A stretch of 64,000 bases of DNA. Source: Pseudisothecium myosuroides. Its lineage: Eukaryota; Streptophyta; Bryopsida; Hypnales; Lembophyllaceae. Position numbers and translations under genes: made by a program. The number at the start of each line of letters is the position of its first letter. Position 1 is the first letter of the stretch. Positions 57,433 through 64,000 of this stretch are shown one piece after another. The notes below the pieces were generated by a model. It was not told the DNA's origin. It worked only from the letters and a program-made list of their open reading frames with translations, and made no database searches. Where the stretch lies: contig OX637287.1 in assembly GCA_951799445.1 (NCBI GenBank), positions 18,290,224 to 18,354,223 on the forward strand. The letters run 5' to 3'.

Positions 57433-60400
57433 ATGATCATGGCTGGTGTGCGGAAGTACCCGGTCACCACCTTGCTGGTGACCATGGGCTTGCTGCTCCT
57501 CGTGCTCGTGGGGCTCAGCTGGAGGCCTACAGAGGTGGACGAGAATCAAGTCGGGTACGGCTACCGCGTCGTCTGCGTCAACCAAGTGCTGAATGGCGAT
57601 GCCATCCTCGCCGACCTTGACCTCATCAAGCAAACGGATGTTTACGGCCCTGACATCGAGCATCTGCAACTCACCGCCAGGTAGATTGACACACATTCCA
57701 CAACAGGATTTCGCAACTTCAAACGAGGTTTCACTACTTCTTTTGGTCGAATCATTCTACACTCAATCCTGTTTACTGCGGCCTTCACTAAAATAGAATT
57801 TGAGAATATCCTGCGCACTTGTCACATTCAAACTATGTCATTGTGAGAAATGCTGGGTTCAAACTGTGTCATCGTGAGAAATGTTGGGACCCAAGGTGGT
57901 AAGATTAAAGAGGTGTGAGTGTTTACATATTACCAGTCTTGAAACTGTTCTGAAACCAGTCATGTCTCAAATTTGCTCATTCGTGGCGTGATCGTGCAGG
58001 TATGATAACCAAGACAGGATCCGCGTTCACCTCACAGACCAAAACTCGCCACGATGGGAAGTGCCATCTGACTTGATTCCGAGGGCGACAGCGCTAGAGC
58101 TCAACACGCTCCGCAACTCCACGTACTCGGACGAATCCTCCAAAGCGGCATGTCGCAAGCTCAAGCTTCCGATTTCGAAACCGACCATCCCAGCTCAAAA
58201 CACAGCCCATCCGCTGGAATTTTCCTACACCAGCGACCCATTCGGATTCGCCATCACGAGGAGATCCAACGGGGAGGTTTTGTTCAACACCACGCCGAGC
58301 TCGTCCAAGGACGCCATTCCCTCGTTCAACAACCTCGTGTTCAAGGACCAGTACATCGAACTCTCCACTCAGTTACCTCCAGACTCCGCGATCTATGGGC
58401 TCGGAGAAGGCACGCACCCTGCGGGGCTTCGTCTGGCCAAGGGCCACAAGTATACGTTGTGGGCCACCGACATCGGCAGCTACAATGAGGACATCGACTT
58501 GTACGGGAGCTACCCTTTCTACATTGACGTCAGGAAGGAAGGTTTGGTGCATGGCGTGCAACTTGTTAATAGCAATGGCATGGACTGCGTTTATGGAGAC
58601 CAAGCGCTATCGTTTCGAATCATTGGAGGGGTTTTGGACCTCTACTTCTTCGCGGGGCCGTCGCCTCGAGATGTCATGGATCAGTACACGCAGTTCGTTG
58701 GCCGCCCTGCGCCCATGCCGTACTGGACTCTCGGTAAGATCACACAACCGAGTCGTTCTAATATGACTCAAATTGGTGAGGACAATCGAGCTTAAATTCT
58801 GGAAGACAGAGGACTTCTAGCTCAAATTGCCCAAATCGATTGATCATATTGTGCAAGATGTAAATCAGATGGAGAAAATTTTACATCACCAAAATCAGTG
58901 AAGAAATTTGTATGTGCTGGTCAGAAAGAAATGAAATTGAGCAAATGATAGATAGTCTCTGTACGACCTACTCAAAACTGCTGGAAACATAGATCGCTTG
59001 CTACCACAATCGAGTCGCAGTAGTCAGACTGTTGTAGAAATTGGTCGAAGTTGACCTTAACCTATAGCCATTGTTGCATGCAGGGTTTCACCAGTCTCGC
59101 TATGGCTACAGGAGCCTGAAAGAGATAGAAACGGTGGTGAAGAGGTACAAAGAAGTGGGTCTCCCTCTGGAATCCATGTGGTCCGACATTGACTACATGG
59201 ACCGCTACATGGATTTCACCGTGGATCCCGACACGTACCCGCCAGTGCAGCTTCGCAAGTTCATCGATACTCTGCACGCCAACAACCAGAAGTTCATGAT
59301 GATTGTCGATCCAGGTGCGCTTGACCTAATTGATCAAATTCCCGTTGATTCTTGATGTACTGGCTGCATTCAATCTAATCCTATCAATGCGCTTAGTTCA
59401 CGGACTCACGGACCTACATTGACGGACTCACTGATGCCTTCAGGAATCAAAATTGACGAGAGCTACCCTCCGTATGTGCGCGGCAAGGAGCTGGACGTGT
59501 TCGTGAAGATGGAGAATGGAGAGGACTACTTGGGGCAAGTGTGGCCGGGGGCGGTGCACTTCCCGGACTTCCTCCACCCGAATGCCCAGAAATGGTGGGC
59601 CACGGAGATCTCCGATTTCTACAAGGAAATGCCGTTCGATGGATTGTGGCTGGACATGAATGAGCCGTCCAATTTCTGCTCGGGGCCGAATTGCTATTAC
59701 CCTCCCGACGTCGTGTGCCCGGAAGCGCTGGACTGGTGTTGCATGGTGTGCGACAACACCAATGTGTCGCGCTGGGACCGACCGCCCTACAAAATCAACA
59801 CACACTGGAACAAGGAGCTTTTCGAGAAGACCATCGCCTTGACGGCTCGTCACTACAACGACGCCAAGCACTACGACGTGCATAACATCTACGGGTCGGT
59901 GCAGACCGTCGCTACGTTCAAAGCCCTGGCAGATGTAAGTAAACAATCTCGTGCACGAAAGGAAAACCGTAAGAGTCTGGCTAATTGCGTCTTGCAATAG
60001 CAAACATTGTGTCCATCAATTGCCGAAGAATGAATCGGAAAGTGGTAAATAAATCAAATTGAGAGAGATGGAGTTGATGAAACCGTAAGAATTTGTCCAA
60101 CTGTCCAATACCGTCTTGCAGCAAGCGAGTGTTGATCAATTGCCGAAGAATATAGCTGATAACGGACTCAGGTAGATGTCCTTATTCCACCTTATACCAT
60201 GTATCTATACTTTCACTTGATGTCATCCATTTGTGGAAAGTATTTAAGCTTCTCAGGATAAGCGTTAAGGAGTCAGTAAGGGAATAAGCATAGTTACGGT
60301 CAGAGGACAACTTTTGTGAAAGATAACTTTGGATATTCATAACCAATTCAATACCGCTCCCAAATCTTACCAAGCGACTTGTGCTCGGTTCCATTTTCTC

Positions 60401-61809
60401 TTGACAACAATGGAAAAGACTTTAGAAATAATCCTCATCATTTTCACATAGGTCAGATCCTTGTTTAGAAGAAACTTACATACGGTGTCCGCACAGACGA
60501 TCGCTAGTTGAAAGCTATGAAAGATGTTAACCATCCCATGCACAGATTGAGAGAAACTTGCAAAAACTAAAAACTAAGAATCTATCAAACAGTCCAATTT
60601 CCTCTGAACGGTGTTGCAACAACAAGCAGAGTGTAGATCAATTGCCGAATATCAATGAACTAGATATTGATTTCTGGAAATGGAATCCTGCAGGTAACGA
60701 AGAAACGACCATTTGTGATGTCGCGCTCGTTGTTTCCCGGCACCGGCCCGTTCACAGCGCACTGGTCCGGCGACAACGGCGCGTCCTGGAAAGACCTCCG
60801 TTATTCCATCGCGAGCATCATCAACTCCGGCCTGTTCGGCATCCCGATGGTGGGAGCGGACATCTGCGGCTTCTTTCCAGACACATGGGAGGAGCTTTGC
60901 AACCGATGGATCCAACTCGGCGCCTTCTACCCATTCGCTCGCGACCACTCCGACGTGCACTTCGGCCCTCAAGAGCTTTACCGCTGGAAATCCGTCACGC
61001 ACTCCGCCAGGAAAGTCCTCTCGGTCCGCTACAAGCTCCTCCCTTTCCTGTACACCCTTCTACACGAAGCGCATATGAAGGGAACCCCCGTCGCCCGCGC
61101 GCTCTTCTTCGTCTTCCCAGCCGATCCCACCACACTCGACATCAGCGACCAATTCCTCCTCGGCGACGCATTACTCGTCTCTCCTGTGCTCCGTGGTGGC
61201 CAAACCTCCGTGAAAGCGTATTTCCCTAAAGGCAGATGGTACAACATCTTCGATTACTCCCGCATCACTTCTTCAGGCTCTCACTTCGTCCTTGATGCGC
61301 CCTGGGACACCATCAACGTGCACATCCGCGGTGGCTCCATTGTGCCAATGCAAGAATACGCTAACACCACGGCCTTAGTGCGCCAGAGTCCTATCACGTT
61401 CTTAGCCGCATTCGAAAGCGGAAACTCCTCAGTGTCCGGGAAGCTTTTCCTCGACAACGATGACGACATCGGCATGACTGTTCGACCCAAAAACTCAACG
61501 TACCTGAAACTGGAAGGGGAGCTCACGGCAACGGGAGGTTACGTCCGCAGCAATGTCACATTCGGCGAGTGGGCGGAGGCACAGAGCTTGTATGTGCACA
61601 AGATTAGGATTCTGGGAGTGGAGAAGAGCCCCTCCTCACTGGCGATTGATGGAGATGCTGCGCCGGAGAGTGTGAAGCTGGATTTCAATGCAACTGTTGC
61701 GATGTTGGAGATTTCGGGGTTGCGGTTGTCGGCGGGGAAAAACTTCGAGCTTGCGTGGGACGTCGTGTCCACTCCTTCTGTTACTTCCACTCCTGTTGCT
61801 TCGAGTTGA
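57433..61809 (+). CDS. GH31 alpha-glucosidase-type glycoside hydrolase, 5 exons
   Basis: Exons are 57433-57680, 58000-58733, 59084-59314, 59444-59934 and 60694-61809. They total 2820 nt, 939 aa, in phase throughout. Family members remove terminal alpha-glucose or alpha-xylose from oligosaccharides in the secretory path or wall. Residues about 12-30 form a strong hydrophobic segment (VTTLLVTMGLLLLVLVGLSW) after a short basic start, a signal anchor or uncleaved signal. The GH31 motifs follow: YGLGEGTHP, TLWATDIGSYN, WSDIDYMDRYMDFT, WLDMNEPSNFC (nucleophile D475), HWSGDN (acid/base D595), PMVGADICGF and GAFYPFARDHSD. The AD-ICGFFPDTWEELCNRWIQLG stretch resembles plant AGLU1 more than the xylosidase XYL1. 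Plant alpha-glucosidases are about 900 aa, so this is full length. Two ATGs (57433, 57439) are possible starts. Intron 4 (59935-60693) contains a triplicated segment. Confidence 0.95.
59966..60665 (+). repeat. Three diverged copies of an 80-90 bp segment in GH31 intron 4
   Basis: Copies lie at about 59966-60040, 60082-60170 and 60573-60665. Each reads (c)taaga..., then 'gt(c/g)ttgca', then 'gatcaattgccgaa' (ccatcaattgccgaa in copy 1). Copies 1 and 2 are adjacent; copy 3 ends about 30 nt before the acceptor of exon 5. Confidence 0.8.
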
Positions 61810-61842
61810 AAGAATTGACTGTAGAGTTTCAAATTCTCCAAC

Positions 61843-61878
61843 AATTGCGAGAATTGTGAGAATTGCAAGAATTGCGCG
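61843..61878 (+). repeat. 9-bp tandem repeat, 4 units, in GH31 3' UTR
   Basis: AATTGCGAG, AATTGTGAG, AATTGCAAG and AATTGCGCG lie head to tail, starting 34 nt after the stop codon. Confidence 0.9.
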
Positions 61879-63404
61879 ACCTTGTGCGAGAAGGATTACT
61901 GTAGCGATGTCGACAACCTTTCGGGGTGGACCAACGAAGCTCATTATTTTTCTGTCTCTGTAACATTCTTATTACCCTGTGAGCCAAACCAGACAATACT
62001 CGGTTTTGAATTGACGGATATGTTTTGGAGGTTTTTTGTATACTTTTATCTTGAAATAGAACTTCTTGCGATTTTAAAATACTGCTTGGGAACGTGCCTG
62101 ATGTTTTGATTTCGAATTAGAATTTCAGTAAGCAAAACATAATCATGAACTGCTTATGTTACACTAGCTTACAGAGAGCTTAGAACGCCTCACTGTATAT
62201 GGGCTTCATTTGGCCACTATATCGTAACATTTTTTAACATGAACGGAGGTATCTCCAACATTGTTAGCGATTTGCAGCACCTATGATCTCCTATTAGAGC
62301 CTGGATGGAAGTTTGAATGCAGATTCATACAAACCGGGTAAGGATGAACGAGAGTGGGTTTACTTTTACTTTTCCGCAAACGTTGGAAGGCTGAGTAAAT
62401 AACCCATGTCGTTTGTGGCCTAGGTATGTGTCAGGTATATATAGCGTAGCTCGACCCTTTCTACTGTCTCTTCGGAGACACTTGATATAAAATTGGAACG
62501 ATTACCTTCCAAAAAAAACTTTGCTTTTCTTTTTTCTTGCTGGCCACGTTAGGGGTTCCTTGGCACAGTTTTGATCGGAGTGAGTATGGCCTTCTTAGAA
62601 ATCAGCTCTGAAAAAGTAAAGAAAATTCATAGCAAATGCAAAGCACACTCAAAAACCAGAAATTCACAATACGTGTATACTATGAAGCACATTATAGTGC
62701 ACACCAAACTTTTGTATCATTCTGTATTTAGTAAAAAATTGTAGGCTCTTAACTTCAAATTGCACTAAATTACTTATTTACTAAATTTTAAAAATTTTAA
62801 AGCTTAGTAAAAGCTTGAGAAGCTTCAATTTGTTATATTTCCTCAAAATCAAAAGACCAATTTTGAATGTCAAAATCAAGTTTCAGAAGCAAATTTCCAA
62901 AAGTGCTAAAAACACACGACTAAGGTATTCCGTTTTGTGAAACAAAACACATATAATCAAATAAATAACCAATTTGACTTCGTTATGAGCAGACACCATA
63001 AACAAAGTTGTACACAAAAACTAGATGAGAAATCATCCACTTACCACTATGAATATGAGCAAGAACTGTTTGGCCATTCATAAGCCACTTTTTGGCTCCT
63101 CTGACCTTTCAGGCTTAATGGGACTATTTCAATCAACTCCACAAAATGAATGAATTGTGAGTCTTTGTATAGCATTACAAGTAAAGAGCTACTTGGTGGT
63201 GACCTTCAGTGTCAACTTTTCACAAAAATGGTGTTTCAGTGACAATCTTTCCCCTGCCACAGTTGGATCGTTGTACATGGCAGAATCTTTTGGATAACCT
63301 TTCTGCAGCACAATTCACAAATCTCATATAAGGAAAAGTGCATCTCACACTAGAGATAAATTACGAAATCAACCCTACAACAGCACCACATTGAATCTTT
63401 GTAT
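61879..63404. other. GH31 3' flank and AT-rich intergenic DNA
   Basis: No gene or clear element was recognised. Confidence 0.5.
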
Positions 63405-63735
63405 AGCATTCAAAAACAAATCCAATACATTATTTTCTCAAGAAGATGCAATGATTGCTTGCAAAACAAGAAGCTCCATAACTTTCACATCACTAAGCCA
63501 AATGGAATGAATCAAAGCTATCCATGTAGGGAAAAATATAACCTATGCAAAAAAAAAAAAAATTTAATTTATTTCAAGTTTTTTTTGCTGCCTTGCACAC
63601 TGCTTTTTGAGCTTAGGGTGGCATAACTTTTGCTCCTAGGTACTACTGAAATAAAAATTATATTCGTAACATGTTATTTTATCTTCAAAAAAGTTTTAAA
63701 AATCAAGTCCAAAATTGAGATCATAGGAACCTGTC
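63405..63735. repeat. Dispersed repeat, right copy (empty site)
   Basis: This is the same sequence as 405-890 without the MITE. At the insertion point it reads 'ccaaatggaatgaatc', where the left copy has 'ccaaata', the element, then 'tagaatgaatc'. Confidence 0.7.
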
Positions 63736-63992
63736 CCAACCTTCAAGTGTCCCCAGAGGGGACACTTGGGACTTACCAATGGACGGAAAGTGAACATGAA
63801 AACAACGAGAGGGTTAATAGGATTGGCACATACAGAAGCCAAAGCCTCGAAAGTATCCTCTTTGATGTTGCGCTCCCTTATAATCACAGGAAATGCAGTA
63901 GAACCACCTTTGATTCGACAAAACATCCGTGTGTCTCTGAGTCTCATGAGAGCTCCATCCACCCGCATCTGCCCACAGATAATAGTTGTCAT
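63696..63992 (-). other. Unrecognised ORF at the window edge
   Basis: A 98-codon minus-strand frame starts at the ATG at 63992, 8 nt from the window end (MTTIICGQMRVDGALMRLRD...). Its 3' part overlaps the dispersed repeat and a hairpin. It could be an exon of a gene or transposon continuing past 64000. I recognise no domain. Confidence 0.25.
63744..63768. repeat. Perfect 11-bp hairpin
   Basis: CAAGTGTCCCC, a 3-nt loop AGA, then GGGGACACTTG. Confidence 0.9.
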
Positions 63993-64000
63993 TCCATTCA

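Noticed and set aside
58150..61247. Additional long ORFs on both strands within the GH31 exons
   Set aside because: They are GC-rich shadow frames; the GH31 frame alone has catalytic motifs and consistent splicing.

Overview
The window is nuclear DNA of a green land plant. All six multi-exon genes have plant-type homologues and GT-AG introns in conserved frames. Plant telobox motifs (AAACCCTA) sit near several gene 5' ends. About half of the sequence is AT-rich and packed with small transposon relics. The phage-type RNA polymerase with two in-frame start codons resembles moss RpoT genes, so a bryophyte (moss) is my best guess, but this is inference and not proven by the sequence.

Layout. 0-3 kb: repeats (a 158-bp TA-flanked MITE, a 3-copy tandem repeat and a second MITE family). 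3.07-6.01 kb (-): GT34 glycosyltransferase, 4 exons, 382 aa. 7.50-8.45 kb (-): alkaline ceramidase, 2 coding exons, 264 aa, with a GC-rich telobox-bearing 5' region near 9.6-10.3 kb. 10.3-14.7 kb: intergenic with one MITE. 14.68-19.82 kb (-): MON1/SAND vacuolar fusion protein, 15 exons, 658 aa. 22.05/22.20-28.67 kb (+): organellar phage-type RNA polymerase RPOT, 19 exons, 1037 aa from the favoured start. MON1 and RPOT are head-to-head across a roughly 2.2-kb shared upstream region.

28.7-35.1 kb: mobile-element territory (MITEs, a decayed LINE, Helitron-like copies). 35.17-38.01 kb (-): secreted pectin methylesterase, 6 exons, 360 aa. 38-57 kb: gene-poor, with nested MITEs, long inverted repeats and several Helitron-like copies. 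It includes one possible unannotated or non-coding transcript at 47.8-50.4 kb. 57.43-61.81 kb (+): GH31 alpha-glucosidase-type glycoside hydrolase, 5 exons, 939 aa. 61.8-64 kb: intergenic repeats.

Three of the genes (GT34, pectin methylesterase, GH31) belong to cell-wall or glycan families. They are well separated with independent promoters, so no gene cluster is implied. The other three are housekeeping: organelle transcription (RPOT), endosome-to-vacuole traffic (MON1) and sphingolipid turnover (ceramidase).

I rebuilt exon structures by hand from open frames, splice sites and family conservation. Summed exon lengths are divisible by three for all six genes. I saw no CRISPR array, bacterial operon or intact autonomous transposon. 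The most novel content is the repeat layer: an apparent non-autonomous Helitron family, a TA-flanked MITE family with a visible empty site, nested insertions and a 1.37-kb hairpin element.
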